Assembly (NCBI GenBank): GCA_024234815.1
Contig: JACKNO010000002.1
Span: 434,001-498,000, forward strand
Direction: 5' to 3'
Origin: Pseudomonadales bacterium
Lineage (GTDB): Bacteria; Pseudomonadota; Gammaproteobacteria; Pseudomonadales; Halieaceae
DNA: 64,000 nt
Below the pieces are notes generated by a model that saw nothing but the letters and a program-made list of their open reading frames with translations, was not told where the DNA came from and did no database searches. Shown here one piece after another: positions 15,171 through 24,406 of the stretch (its first letter is position 1; each line of letters begins with the position of its first letter). The translations under genes were made by a program, and so were the position numbers.

Positions 15171-16358
15171 ATGTACGATCGCTTTCAACAACACGTGGCG
15201 AATGAACTGGCTGGTATCGACGCCGCCGGTCTCACCAAGCGCGAACGCCTGATCACCGGACCGCAGGGGGCCCATGTGGGCGTTGCCAGCGGCAAGCGCG
15301 TACTCAACCTCTGCGCCAACAATTATCTGGGGCTGGCCCAGCACCCCGCCGTAAACGCCGCGGCCGCGCAGGGCTTGCAGGACTGGGGTTACGGCATGGC
15401 CTCAGTGCGTTTTATCTGCGGCACACAGAGCCTGCACAAGGAGCTCGAACAGGCTATCAGTGCCTTCCTGGGCACCCAGGATACTATTTTGTATCCCTCC
15501 TGCTTCGACGCCAACGGCGGCCTGTTCGAGACCCTGCTCGGAGCGGAGGATGCCGTGATCTCCGACGAACTCAACCACGCCAGCATCATCGACGGCATCC
15601 GCCTGTCAAAAGCGCAGCGCTTCCGCTACCGGAACAACGACATGTCCGACCTGGAAACACAGCTGCAGGCGGCGGACGCCGCCGGCGCCCGGTTCAAGCT
15701 GATCAGCACCGACGGCGTGTTTTCGATGGACGGCTACATCGCCCGACTCGATGAGATCTGCGACCTCGCCGACAGGTACGACGCCCTGGTCCACTTCGAT
15801 GACTGCCATGCCACCGGCTTTATCGGCGACGGTGGCCGCGGCACCCACGAACTGCGCGGCTGCATGGACCGGGTGGATATCATCACCGGCACCCTGGGCA
15901 AGGCCCTCGGCGGCGCCAGTGGCGGTTACACGGCGGCCAGGCAGGAAATTGTCGACCTGCTGCGCCAGCGTTCCCGCCCCTATCTGTTTTCCAACACGGT
16001 GGCGCCCCCGGTGGTAGCCGGCGCCATCAAAGCGATTGAACTGGTAAATGAAGAGCCGCAACTGCGCAGCCGTTTACAACACAACACCGCCATGTTCAGG
16101 GAGGGCCTGGAAAGGCTCGGTTTCGAACTGCTGCCGGGGCAACACCCCATCGTGCCCGTTATGTTGCACGATGCCGCCCTGGCCGCCCGGTTCGCCGAAG
16201 AAGTCCTGAGCCACGGGGTGTACGTGGTGGCGTTTTCGTTCCCGGTTGTACCCAAGGGAAAAGCGCGCATACGCACCCAGATGTCCGCCGCCCTGACAGA
16301 CGACGATATCCGCTTTGCGCTGGAGGCCTTCGGCCGGGCAAAACGGGCGGTGCTTTAA
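15171..16358 (+). CDS. kbl: Glycine C-acetyltransferase (2-amino-3-ketobutyrate CoA ligase)
   Basis: The 395-residue PLP enzyme of the alpha-oxoamine synthase family cleaves 2-amino-3-ketobutyrate with CoA to glycine and acetyl-CoA. The PLP lysine is in ITGTLGKALGGASGG, and HFDDCHATGF and SDELNHASIIDGIRLSK are characteristic. Length is typical for Kbl and the gene directly follows tdh. The 3' end faces a crotonase gene 3 bp away on the other strand. Confidence 0.95.
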   Translation: MYDRFQQHVANELAGIDAAGLTKRERLITGPQGAHVGVASGKRVLNLCANNYLGLAQHPAVNAAAAQGLQDWGYGMASVRFICGTQSLHKELEQAISAFLGTQDTILYPSCFDANGGLFETLLGAEDAVISDELNHASIIDGIRLSKAQRFRYRNNDMSDLETQLQAADAAGARFKLISTDGVFSMDGYIARLDEICDLADRYDALVHFDDCHATGFIGDGGRGTHELRGCMDRVDIITGTLGKALGGASGGYTAARQEIVDLLRQRSRPYLFSNTVAPPVVAGAIKAIELVNEEPQLRSRLQHNTAMFREGLERLGFELLPGQHPIVPVMLHDAALAARFAEEVLSHGVYVVAFSFPVVPKGKARIRTQMSAALTDDDIRFALEAFGRAKRAVL

Positions 16359-16361
16359 AAC

Positions 16362-17264
16362 TCAGTCCCCATCAGCGTCCTTCGAAGTGCGATAATCGCC
16401 GAACTTTTCGTCTCTTTCCTGTAGCGCCTGGGTCAAGCCACCCTGCTCTATCCTGTTGAGAAACTGTTTGAAAGTCGGCTGATGGGTAGCCAGCGCGCAC
16501 AGCTCCGTGCCCGCGCGAATACCCTGGCGCAAGCCCATCACTTCCATCTGCCGATGCACCGCGCGCTTGTTGAGCTGGACGATATCCGGCGGCAGCAACG
16601 CGATCCGGCCCGCAATTTCCAGCACCCGGCGCTCCAGTTCCGCTTCCGGAAAACAATCGGTGGCCCAGCCCCGGGCGGCGCACTCGACCCCTGACAGGGA
16701 TTCGCCGGTCAGCAACATCTCCATGCCCTTGCGCATTCCCACCAGCCACGGGTGAAACTGCATATCCGGCGTGCCGAAGCGCACCGCCGGATAACCCATC
16801 TGGGCGTTTTCGGCCATGTATACCAGGTCACAGCCAGTGGCCAGTTCACTGCCACCCGCCAGGCAGTAACCGTGCACCTGGGCGATGACCGGCTTGGCGA
16901 GATCCCAGATACTCATCCAGCCGTCCGTCACATGACGCGGCCACTGGCTGTCTCCACCGGCAGTATGGTAGGGATAGCCGTAACCCTCGTTGCCCCCGCC
17001 CAGGTCGTAGCCGGCCGAGAAGCAGCTGCCCGCCCCGCGCACAATCTGTACCTTGACCTCCGTATCGCGATCACCCTGCTGCAGGGCGTGCAGCAGTTCC
17101 CCGCGCAGCGGGTGATTGAGCGCGTTGCGTTTGTCGGGCCGGTTGAGGGTGATGCGCTTCACGCCGGCGGCGGGCGCGTCCACCAGGATGACCTCGTAGC
17201 CCTGCTCGCCATACCGCTGCGTTCCCATATCCGCACTGCTGTATGTATTGCCACCTTTTTCCAT
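16362..17264 (-). CDS. Enoyl-CoA hydratase/isomerase family protein (crotonase)
   Basis: The 300-residue crotonase-fold protein has the oxyanion-hole segments GAGSCFSAGYDLGGG and HGYCLAGGSELATGCDLVY. The C-terminal half has PDIVQLNKRAVHRQMEVMG and a helical tail. The insertion GGNEGYGYPYHTAGGDSQWPRHVTDGW-like region after the first oxyanion loop is longer than in typical FadB/EchA proteins. The exact substrate cannot be assigned. It is transcribed on the minus strand, separated by about 200 bp from the upstream hydrolase gene on the same strand. Confidence 0.85.
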   Translation of the reverse strand: MEKGGNTYSSADMGTQRYGEQGYEVILVDAPAAGVKRITLNRPDKRNALNHPLRGELLHALQQGDRDTEVKVQIVRGAGSCFSAGYDLGGGNEGYGYPYHTAGGDSQWPRHVTDGWMSIWDLAKPVIAQVHGYCLAGGSELATGCDLVYMAENAQMGYPAVRFGTPDMQFHPWLVGMRKGMEMLLTGESLSGVECAARGWATDCFPEAELERRVLEIAGRIALLPPDIVQLNKRAVHRQMEVMGLRQGIRAGTELCALATHQPTFKQFLNRIEQGGLTQALQERDEKFGDYRTSKDADGD

Positions 17265-17465
17265 AGCCGCTGCTTCCTCTTGCCATTACAGGTTTCGCCG
17301 CCACTAACTGCGCGGCGCAAAATGCATTATGTCGATTACCGTCGCGGGTGTCGTGACCGCAGTCTTCGGCCGGTCACACCAGCCACGCCATCGGCGCATG
17401 CCCGGACGCAACAAGTATTTGCAGCGCCGTGGCGAAATGCGATCCGGCAGGCTATCCAGTTGACC

Positions 17466-18371
17466 TCAGGCATCGCCCGTCCAGCGCTCCTCCACCGCCT
17501 CGCGAATAATCCGCGCAACCAGCCCGGGGTCTTCCATTGGAATGAAGTGGGAAAACTGCGGAAGGTAAAACTCGCGGGCCCTGGGCAGCGAGTCAATGAG
17601 GCCTGGCCAGGTCGGGGAAGCCGCCAGGTTGAACGCGTTGTCGGGGTCCGGTGACGCGCGCAACAGGGTCACCGGAAACGTCAGGCGCGGCAGCAGGTCA
17701 TAGATGGCTTCATTGCCTTTCTGGTTGAGATAGATCGAGGCTTCATGCAAGGGGTCACAGGCCAGCTGCAACGCGGTTTCACTGGGCACTGTGCGCAGTG
17801 CGTAGTCGCAGTAATCCCGAAGCACCTCTTCCTTCCAACTTTTGAAGGGCGCGCGATCCCGGAAGCGCTCATACATTTCCGCACTGTCGCGCCACTGGTT
17901 CTTGCGGCGGCTTACGGGGTTCTGCCCGGGATCAACCGCGTCCCTCGCCGCGGACAGGCCCCGATACGATTCCCGCGGCAGTATTACCGGGTCGATCAGC
18001 ACCAGCTGTTTGAAGCGCTGGCGCTGGGTAGCACCTGTGTAGGCGGCAAGATAACCTCCCAGCGAGTGCCCCACGCCCGTCACCCGGTTGAGATCCAGCT
18101 CGGCCAGCAGGGCCTCGATATCGCTCGCCATCAGCCGCCAGTTCACCTGGCCATGGCGATCGCTGCCGCCGTGAAAACGGATATCGACCGCGTACAGGTG
18201 AACCCCGTTCAACTCGCGGGCGATACTGTCCCAGCAGCGACCGTGAAAGCCGGTGGCGTGCAACAGCAACACCGGGTCGCTGTCGCCCGGCCACTCCGTG
18301 ACCTGCAGCGCGATGTCGGGCAGTTCTACCTGATAGGTTCTGGGTTGTAATGTTTTCACGGGGGGTACCAC
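17466..18371 (-). CDS. Alpha/beta hydrolase
   Basis: The 301-residue alpha/beta-hydrolase-fold protein has the nucleophile elbow GVGHSLGGYLAA, an oxyanion-forming LLHATGFHGRCWD, and a C-terminal FSHFIPMEDP that fits the catalytic histidine. It resembles epoxide-hydrolase/lactonase/esterase-type enzymes, but the substrate is unknown. The start may alternatively be the GTG a few codons in (VKTLQPRTYQV). It is divergent from nothing; the AraC-type gene 43 bp upstream is on the same strand. Confidence 0.8.
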   Translation of the reverse strand: MVPPVKTLQPRTYQVELPDIALQVTEWPGDSDPVLLLHATGFHGRCWDSIARELNGVHLYAVDIRFHGGSDRHGQVNWRLMASDIEALLAELDLNRVTGVGHSLGGYLAAYTGATQRQRFKQLVLIDPVILPRESYRGLSAARDAVDPGQNPVSRRKNQWRDSAEMYERFRDRAPFKSWKEEVLRDYCDYALRTVPSETALQLACDPLHEASIYLNQKGNEAIYDLLPRLTFPVTLLRASPDPDNAFNLAASPTWPGLIDSLPRAREFYLPQFSHFIPMEDPGLVARIIREAVEERWTGDA

Positions 18372-18414
18372 AACAATTTAAAATTGCGCGCATACTACCA
18401 GATTGCCCCGCGTC

Positions 18415-19452
18415 CTACCCGGGCTGACCTCGCTGCCGGAATGCGACAGGGGTGGTGCCGGACCAGCGCCTGAAGGCGGTGCGAAAACTGCGGGCGTCGG
18501 CGTAGCCCAACTGCAGCGCTATCGCGTTGACCGTCAGCGTGGTGGAGACCAGGTAGCGACTGGCGCTGGCGTAACGCACCTCCTCCAGCAAGCCGCGATA
18601 GCTGATACCCATGGCCCGCAGATGGCGCCGCAGGGTGCGGGCACTGAGACCGAAATGCGCCGCCACCTGCTCCAGGGTGGGCACGCCGCCCTCACGGGCC
18701 AGGATCAGGTCCCTGATCGCCGCTACCAGGCTGCGTGCGTCCAGCAGGGACGCCATGCTCTTGCGGCACATATCCCTGAACAGATCGCTGTACTCCGGTT
18801 GCGGGTAGGGCAGGGCCATGTCCAGCAGATTCACCGGCAGCAGCACCGCGTTGCGCGGGCGATTGCCCCGCAGCGGGCACCGAAAAAATTCCTGAAACTC
18901 GTGACTGCCCAGCGCGGGGTTGGCATGGCTCATCTCGATACCCGCGAAGCGCACGGGATCGCCCGCCAGCTCATTGAAAATTGTCTGCAATGAAGCCAGT
19001 GTGCTCTCGATCTCCAGCGCGGCGGCGGCGGGGTCCGCGGCGGTCGGGTACAGGCTGAGGCAGCGGCACGGGATGCCGCGATAACGCTCGCTGGTCAACG
19101 TGAGGTGGGACGCCCAGCTGATCAGGGGCGCAAACTCGGTGAGCAGTTCCAGCGCCGCGCCCAGTGTCATCGCGCCCATGACCGAGTACCCGAGAATGCC
19201 GTAGCTGGACAGGGACAATCTGCGCCCCACCCGGACTCCCAGCAGAGGGTCGCAGTTGGCGCGAGCGATGCGGGTGTAGAGTTCCAGCTCCTGCTCCAGG
19301 GTCAGGCGCTGGGCGGGGTCTGCCAGCGCCTTCGCCGAGACACCGCTGCCAGCGAGGATAGAGCGCGGCGATATGCCCTGCGTCGCCTCCAGTTCCCGCA
19401 GCATCAGCCTGATCTCGTGGCTGTTCAGCAACTGGCGCTGTAATGGGGGCAT
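18415..19452 (-). CDS. AraC-family transcriptional regulator (OruR/ArgR-like with N-terminal Arabinose_bd domain)
   Basis: The 345-residue protein has an N-terminal ligand-sensing region (about 1-220) of the type seen in OruR and FeaR-like activators, and a C-terminal AraC double helix-turn-helix: LEQVAAHFGLSARTLRRHL followed by AIALQLGYADARSFRTAFRRW. It is divergently transcribed from the left A-B-T amine cassette; the gap of 110 bp holds a tandem CCCCTAT repeat, a plausible binding site. It is the best candidate for the local activator of that cassette. Confidence 0.85.
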   Translation of the reverse strand: MPPLQRQLLNSHEIRLMLRELEATQGISPRSILAGSGVSAKALADPAQRLTLEQELELYTRIARANCDPLLGVRVGRRLSLSSYGILGYSVMGAMTLGAALELLTEFAPLISWASHLTLTSERYRGIPCRCLSLYPTAADPAAAALEIESTLASLQTIFNELAGDPVRFAGIEMSHANPALGSHEFQEFFRCPLRGNRPRNAVLLPVNLLDMALPYPQPEYSDLFRDMCRKSMASLLDARSLVAAIRDLILAREGGVPTLEQVAAHFGLSARTLRRHLRAMGISYRGLLEEVRYASASRYLVSTTLTVNAIALQLGYADARSFRTAFRRWSGTTPVAFRQRGQPG

Positions 19453-19481
19453 TTAAGGCCTGCACAGTGTCCGTTTATATC

Positions 19482-19498
19482 CCCCTATTGTCCCCTAT
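19482..19498 (+). promoter_or_regulatory. Tandem CCCCTAT repeat, candidate AraC-type activator site
   Basis: Two identical CCCCTAT heptamers start exactly 10 bp apart (19482-19488 and 19492-19498), that is one helical turn, in the 110-bp gap between the AraC-type gene and the left cassette. A weak promoter follows: TGCCCA (19505-19510), 17-nt spacer, TATGCT (19528-19533). A poor -35 with adjacent direct repeats is what an activator-dependent promoter looks like. Confidence 0.4.
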
Positions 19499-19562
19499 CG
19501 GCTCTGCCCATGCCAGTGGCGAGGGGCTATGCTGGTGGCAGCCTGCAACCCGGTTTAGCGCC

Positions 19563-21200
19563 ATGAATAACAGTACGCAAACATTCAAATCCCGCTACGA
19601 CGCCATAGTGATCGGTGCCGGCCACAACGGCCTGACCAACGCGGCCTACCTGGCCAAGGGCGGCCTGGACGTGCTGGTGGTTGAAAAAAATGACTACATC
19701 GGCGGCGCCGCCGTCAGCCGGGAACTGCACGAGGGTTGGGTATATTCCAACTGCTCCTATGTGTGCAGCCTGCTGCGCCAGTCCATCCATCGCGACCTTG
19801 AGCTGACGCGCCACGGCCTGATGATCGTGCCCTACTCCGGCACCACCAACTTTTCCCGCACCGGCGATTACATAGCCGAGTACAGCGATCACGCCATGCA
19901 GTACCGGGAAATCAGGCGCCACTCACTGCGCGACGCCGACGCCTCGGTTCGCTATGAAACCGACCTGATGCGCTACGCCAAATTGATCCGCCACTTCCTG
20001 CTGCGCACCCCCGCTGACCCCACCTCCTTCAAACCCCGCGACATGAGCGAAATGATGTTCATGGCGAAGAAGTTCGCCGGCATGGGGGAGGAGCAGGTGT
20101 ACGAATTCATCCGCTTCATGACCATGAGTGCGGGTGACTTCCTCGATGAGTATTTCGAAAACGACCTGGTCAAGGCCATGTTCTCCACCAGCAGCATCAT
20201 CGGCACCGCCCTCGGGGTGTATTCTCCCGGCACCGCCTACGTGCTGCTGCACCACGTGATGGGCGACGTGGACGGCGCGGTAGGAGCCTGGGGACTCGCC
20301 CGGGGCGGCATGGGCGCTATCTCCAATGCTATCGCCGGCGCCCTGCGCGAGCACGGCGGCACGATTCGCACCAGCGCACCGGTACAGCAGATCATCGTGC
20401 GCAACGGTCGCGCGACGGGCGTCGCCCTCGAGGGGGGCGAGGAGATTTGCGCCGACATCGTTGTATCCAACCTCGACCCGAAACGCACTTTCACCGTGAT
20501 CATGGACCGCAATGACATCCCGGCGGACCTGCGCAGCAAGGCCGAGAACTTCAAGATTCGAGGCTCCTCCGGCAAGGTCAATATCGCCCTTACCGGCGCG
20601 CCGGACTTCCCCTCCCTGCCCGGCGGTCACCCGCTGCGCCACGGCTCCTTCCAGTTTCTGGACAGCATGGAGCGGATGGAGCGGGCCTATGATGACTGGA
20701 AGCACGGACGCTGGTCCGATGACCCCTTTGTGGAAATGACCCAGTCCTCCATGTGGGACCCCACGCTGGCGGCGCCGGGACACTACTTCGTGTCCTGTTT
20801 TATCCAGTACTGCCCGGCGGAGGTGGCCGGTGGCTGGACCCCGGAGAAACGCGACGCTTTCGGCAAGACGGTGATCGACCAGATTTGCAACTACTCTCCC
20901 AACTTCCGCGACCTGATCGCCCACATGGAAGTTCGCACCCCCCACGAAATAGAAAACGAGATCGGCCTCACCGAGGGCAACATCTTCCAGGGGGAACTCA
21001 CCATCGACCAGCTGATGTTCAACCGCCCCTTCCCCGGCTATTCCCAGTACCGGGGACCCGTCAAGGGCATGTATATGTGCGGCTCCGGCACGCACCCTGG
21101 AGGCGGCGTGTCCGCGGCCTGCGGCGCCAACTCGGCGCGGGAGATCCTGCGCGACCTGAAACGACCCAATGTGGTACCGGAGGATGACGTGGATGAATAA
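19563..21200 (+). CDS. PYROXD2/CrtI-like FAD oxidoreductase, A subunit of left cassette
   Basis: The 545-residue flavoprotein has the N-terminal dinucleotide-binding motif VIGAGHNGLTNAAYLAKGG and the C-terminal FAD-contacting MYMCGSGTHPGGGVSAACG. It belongs to the phytoene-desaturase-related PYROXD2 group, whose substrates are mostly unknown. Start: ATG at 19563, just before the Rossmann strand; an earlier in-frame ATG at 19443 would overlap the divergent gene. It overlaps the next gene by 8 bp. A close paralogue sits at 36987-38603; both share SRELHxGW, YSNCSYVCSLLR and GTALGVYSPGTAYVLLHH. I infer it oxidises an N-methylated amine together with the B subunit and the T protein. Confidence 0.85.
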   Translation: MNNSTQTFKSRYDAIVIGAGHNGLTNAAYLAKGGLDVLVVEKNDYIGGAAVSRELHEGWVYSNCSYVCSLLRQSIHRDLELTRHGLMIVPYSGTTNFSRTGDYIAEYSDHAMQYREIRRHSLRDADASVRYETDLMRYAKLIRHFLLRTPADPTSFKPRDMSEMMFMAKKFAGMGEEQVYEFIRFMTMSAGDFLDEYFENDLVKAMFSTSSIIGTALGVYSPGTAYVLLHHVMGDVDGAVGAWGLARGGMGAISNAIAGALREHGGTIRTSAPVQQIIVRNGRATGVALEGGEEICADIVVSNLDPKRTFTVIMDRNDIPADLRSKAENFKIRGSSGKVNIALTGAPDFPSLPGGHPLRHGSFQFLDSMERMERAYDDWKHGRWSDDPFVEMTQSSMWDPTLAAPGHYFVSCFIQYCPAEVAGGWTPEKRDAFGKTVIDQICNYSPNFRDLIAHMEVRTPHEIENEIGLTEGNIFQGELTIDQLMFNRPFPGYSQYRGPVKGMYMCGSGTHPGGGVSAACGANSAREILRDLKRPNVVPEDDVDE

Positions 21201-22731
21201 GTCACCCGACATCATTATCATCGGCGGCGGCCACAATGGCCTGGTTTGCGCAGCCTATCTCGCCAAAGCCGGCAGGCAGGTGCTGGTGCTGGAGGCCAAC
21301 ACGCAGGCCGGGGGCCTCGGCGCCACGCGGGAATTCGCGCCGGGCTTCAGGGCCTCGGTTGCCCACACCCTGCCCCAGCTTGGCAAACGCCTGGTGAAGG
21401 ACCTTGAACTGGAGCGGCACGGCTTCGGCCTGGCCGCGCAGGCCCTGCCCACCGTCGCCATGTGCACCAGCGGCAAGCACATCACGGTCTCCGGCAATGA
21501 ACTGGGCGGCGCATCCGCGAGCGATACCGCCGCCTACCCGGCCTACCTGCAACTAATGCAAAAATTTGCAAAAGCGATAAAACCCTTCTGGCATAAACGC
21601 CCTCCGCTACTGGGCAGCGGCGGCCTGCGCGACGCCGCCACCCTCGGCCAGTTCGGTTGGAAGCTGCGCGCCCTGGGCAAGCAGGATATGCGGGAACTGA
21701 TGCGCATGATCGCCCTGCCCGCCCAGGACCTGATGGATGAATATTTCGAGAGCCCACTGCTGAAAGCGGCCCTGAGCTGGGACGCCAATGTCGGCAGCAA
21801 GCTGGCGCCGCGCTCTCCCAACAACGCGGTGATCGCGCTGCTATACCGGATGAGTGGCGACCTGACTGGCGGCCTGCCCCTGGCCAAAGGCGGCTGCGGC
21901 GGCCTGATGGACGCACTGGCCGCAGCCGCACGCGCCCACGGCGCCGAGCTGCGACTGGGCAGCCCGGTGGCCCGGGTGATCGTCGAACAGGGGCAGGCGA
22001 CCGGTGTGCAACTGGGCAGCGGCGAAATCATCAGTGCGCCGACCATTGTTTCCAACGCCGACCCCAGGACCAGCTTTTTCAAGCTGTTGGGCGCAAGACA
22101 CCTCGACGTGCAGTTTACCCACCGCATCAACCGCCTGCGCATGGACGGGCAGGTGGCCAAACTGCATCTCGCCCTCGAGAGCCTGCCGAATTTTACCGGC
22201 CTTGCCCATCCGGACGGCCGCCTGTTGCTGGCCCCGGATATGGCTTACATCGAAAACGCCTTCGACGCGGCCAAATACGGCGGCTACGCCCGCCAGTTGC
22301 CCATGGAGGTGCTGCTACCCAGCCTGCGTGACGACAGCCTGGCGCCACGGGACCAGCACGTGCTTTCGGCCCTGGTGCAATATGCGCCTTATACGGTTAA
22401 AGGCGGCTGGGACGCCCACCGCGACAGCTTCCTGGAAAATGCACTGGCAAGCCTTGAGCGCTATGCGCCGGGTATACGCGAATGCGTGATCGCGGCCGAG
22501 TTGTTGACCCCCGCCGACCTCGAACAGCAGTTCGGTGTCACCGGCGGTCACTGGCACCACGGTGAATTCGCCCTCGACAACTGGTGGATGAACCGCCCGA
22601 CCTATGGCGCCTCCCGGTACCACACACCGGTGTCCGGCTTTTACCTGTGCGGCGCCGGCGCCCACCCCGGTGGCGGCATCATGGGAGCCGCGGGCAGCAA
22701 CGCCGCCCGCGCCCTTCTTGAGGAGAACTGA
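21193..22731 (+). CDS. PYROXD2/CrtI-like FAD oxidoreductase, B subunit of left cassette
   Basis: The 512-residue flavoprotein begins MNKSPDIIIIGGGHNGLVC, with the GxGxxG motif, and ends with LCGAGAHPGGGIMGAAGSNAAR. It is related to the A protein but clearly distinct, and its nearest relative in the window is the B protein at 35405-37000 (shared GGHWHHGEFALD/GGHWHHAEMSLD region). The ATG at 21193 overlaps the end of the A gene by 8 bp (ATGAATAA), so A and B are probably made in equal amounts and may form a heterodimer. The T gene follows after 2 bp. Confidence 0.85.
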   Translation: MNKSPDIIIIGGGHNGLVCAAYLAKAGRQVLVLEANTQAGGLGATREFAPGFRASVAHTLPQLGKRLVKDLELERHGFGLAAQALPTVAMCTSGKHITVSGNELGGASASDTAAYPAYLQLMQKFAKAIKPFWHKRPPLLGSGGLRDAATLGQFGWKLRALGKQDMRELMRMIALPAQDLMDEYFESPLLKAALSWDANVGSKLAPRSPNNAVIALLYRMSGDLTGGLPLAKGGCGGLMDALAAAARAHGAELRLGSPVARVIVEQGQATGVQLGSGEIISAPTIVSNADPRTSFFKLLGARHLDVQFTHRINRLRMDGQVAKLHLALESLPNFTGLAHPDGRLLLAPDMAYIENAFDAAKYGGYARQLPMEVLLPSLRDDSLAPRDQHVLSALVQYAPYTVKGGWDAHRDSFLENALASLERYAPGIRECVIAAELLTPADLEQQFGVTGGHWHHGEFALDNWWMNRPTYGASRYHTPVSGFYLCGAGAHPGGGIMGAAGSNAARALLEEN

Positions 22732-22733
22732 GC

Positions 22734-23954
22734 ATGCCGCTGCAAGCGACCTTACAACCGGCCTACGCCATCGACCATGTGCATATGGGCATCCTGCCCT
22801 CGCCGTTCCACAGCCGCACTTCGCGATTAAACCTCAACCAGCAGTGGAACGAGTGGAACGGGTTCGCCTCGGCCGCCTATTACAGCGACGCGCACATCGA
22901 GTATTTCTCTACCCGTAACACCTGCGGCGTATTCGACGTGTCCCCGATGCGCAAGTATCGTTTCAGGGGCGCAGACGCGGCCGCGATGCTGGACCGCATG
23001 GTCACCCGGGATGTGATCGCCCAGGCGGTGGATACGGTCGCGTACAACGTCTGGTGCACCGATGCGGGCGCACTGGTGGACGACGGAACAATATTCCGGC
23101 TCGCGGAAGAGGAATTCATGCTGTGCTGCGCCGACCCGTGTTACGACTGGTTCTGCCTCAGCGCCGTGGGCTTCGACGCGGTGGACATCACCGAGATCTC
23201 CGAGGAAGTCGCGGCCCTCGCGCTGCAGGGCCCCACCTCCTGCGCCCTGCTGAAAGCGATGGGCTTCACCGGAATAGAAGACTGCAAGCCTTTCCAGATC
23301 ATGCGTTTTGCCTTCGCGAGCGGTGAAATCATGATCTCCCGTACCGGTTACACCGGCGACCTGGGTTACGAGTTGTGGTTGCCGCCGCAGGACGCCAAGC
23401 AGCTGTGGGATGCACTTTTCGATAAAGGCGCGCTATATGGAATCCAGCCCCTGGGTGATGAGTCACTTGAAATGGCCCGCCTGGAAGCGGGCTTCCTCGC
23501 CCCCGACGTGGACTTCCACGGCTCGCTGCACACTGTCCAGCGCGGCCACGACCACTCGCCCCTGGAGCTGGGCCTGGGCTGGATTCTCAATTTCAAAAAA
23601 GCGCATTTCAGCGGTCGCGCGGCGCTGCTCGCGCAGAAGGAATCGGGCAATTACCGACGCCTGCTGAAACTGGACATCGAAGGCAACAAGCCGGCGGAGC
23701 ACAGCATCCTGTACGCCGACAAAAAATGCGCCACGGAGATTGGCTATATCACTTCGGCCATGTGGTCGCCTGTAGTCAAAGCCAATATCGCCTATGGACT
23801 GGTGGATGCCAAGTTCTTCAAGGGTCCTATCTGGGCCGAGATCTATCACCAGAAAGAACTGCGCTGGCAGCGCAAGGTCGCACGGTGTACCCGGGTGACC
23901 AAGGCCTTCTGGTCGCCGGAACGGGCGCGGGCAACGCCGCCACCGGACTGCTGA
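22734..23954 (+). CDS. GcvT-like aminomethyltransferase family protein, T component of left cassette
   Basis: The 406-residue protein has the GcvT fold: an N-terminal folate-binding domain with YFSTRNTCGVFDVSPMRKYR, VDDGTIFRL (Asp at the catalytic position of GcvT), ISRTGYTGDLGYELW, and the C-terminal barrel domain (GLGWILNFKKAHFSGRAALL). Such proteins move a methylene or methyl group from an amine (or sulfonium, in DmdA) to tetrahydrofolate. Its position directly after two flavoproteins suggests oxidative N-demethylation giving 5,10-methylene-THF, as in dimethylglycine or sarcosine oxidation, where the two domains are fused. A paralogue lies at 34224-35408. Confidence 0.85.
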   Translation: MPLQATLQPAYAIDHVHMGILPSPFHSRTSRLNLNQQWNEWNGFASAAYYSDAHIEYFSTRNTCGVFDVSPMRKYRFRGADAAAMLDRMVTRDVIAQAVDTVAYNVWCTDAGALVDDGTIFRLAEEEFMLCCADPCYDWFCLSAVGFDAVDITEISEEVAALALQGPTSCALLKAMGFTGIEDCKPFQIMRFAFASGEIMISRTGYTGDLGYELWLPPQDAKQLWDALFDKGALYGIQPLGDESLEMARLEAGFLAPDVDFHGSLHTVQRGHDHSPLELGLGWILNFKKAHFSGRAALLAQKESGNYRRLLKLDIEGNKPAEHSILYADKKCATEIGYITSAMWSPVVKANIAYGLVDAKFFKGPIWAEIYHQKELRWQRKVARCTRVTKAFWSPERARATPPPDC

Positions 23955-24092
23955 AAAGCGCATGCTGTCGGCCGCCCCCCGCGCCGACTGGCGGTTCCAG
24001 ACCTGTGGTAAGCTGACCGGCAGTTAACAAAGGGCACCTGGCGTCAGTGGTGCCGGGCATGGTTGAACGCGATTTGAACGAGGGTTGGGAGA

Positions 24093-24386
24093 ATGATAAT
24101 TGTCTGGGGCAGTGTCGATGCGGCGCCTGAGGATATGGATGCGCTGAAAAAGGTGAGCCTGGAACACGTGCATCGCTCTCGCAAGGAACCGGGCTGCATA
24201 AGCCACAGCGTACAGGCCGACCTGGAAGACCCGAACCGGCTGATATTTTTTGAGGAGTGGGAGGACATGGCCGCGCTGCAGACTCACTTCCAGGTGGCGG
24301 AGTCCAGCACCTTTATCGAGGAGGTCTCCAGGCTGGCCGCCAGCCCGCCGGCGATCAGGATTTTCGAGTCAGAGCAGGTTGGCTGA
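24093..24386 (+). CDS. Antibiotic biosynthesis monooxygenase (ABM/YgiN-like) domain protein
   Basis: This 97-residue protein has the single dimeric ferredoxin-like fold: an N-terminal strand IIVWGSVDAAPEDMDAL, a histidine-containing helix (LEHVHRSRKEPGCISHSV), RLIFFEEWEDMAALQTHF and a final helix. Relatives are cofactor-free quinol monooxygenases and small aldehyde- or quinone-handling enzymes. It follows the T gene by 138 bp on the same strand, with its own GGTTGGGAGA ribosome-binding site, and converges on the aminotransferase gene 20 bp away. Function here is unknown. Confidence 0.8.
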   Translation: MIIVWGSVDAAPEDMDALKKVSLEHVHRSRKEPGCISHSVQADLEDPNRLIFFEEWEDMAALQTHFQVAESSTFIEEVSRLAASPPAIRIFESEQVG

Positions 24387-24406
24387 GCCGCGTTTTCCCA
24401 GAACCA

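Noticed and set aside
19563..22731. Carotenoid (CrtI-type) desaturases
   Set aside because: The fold is related, but no crtB, crtE or crtY genes are nearby and the partners are a THF-dependent transferase and amine genes.
22734..23954. DMSP demethylase DmdA as the identity of the GcvT-like proteins
   Set aside because: DmdA is also a GcvT relative, but both genes here are tied to paired flavoproteins, aminotransferases, PurU and amine transport rather than dmdBCD; an amine substrate fits better, though the sulfonium option is not excluded.
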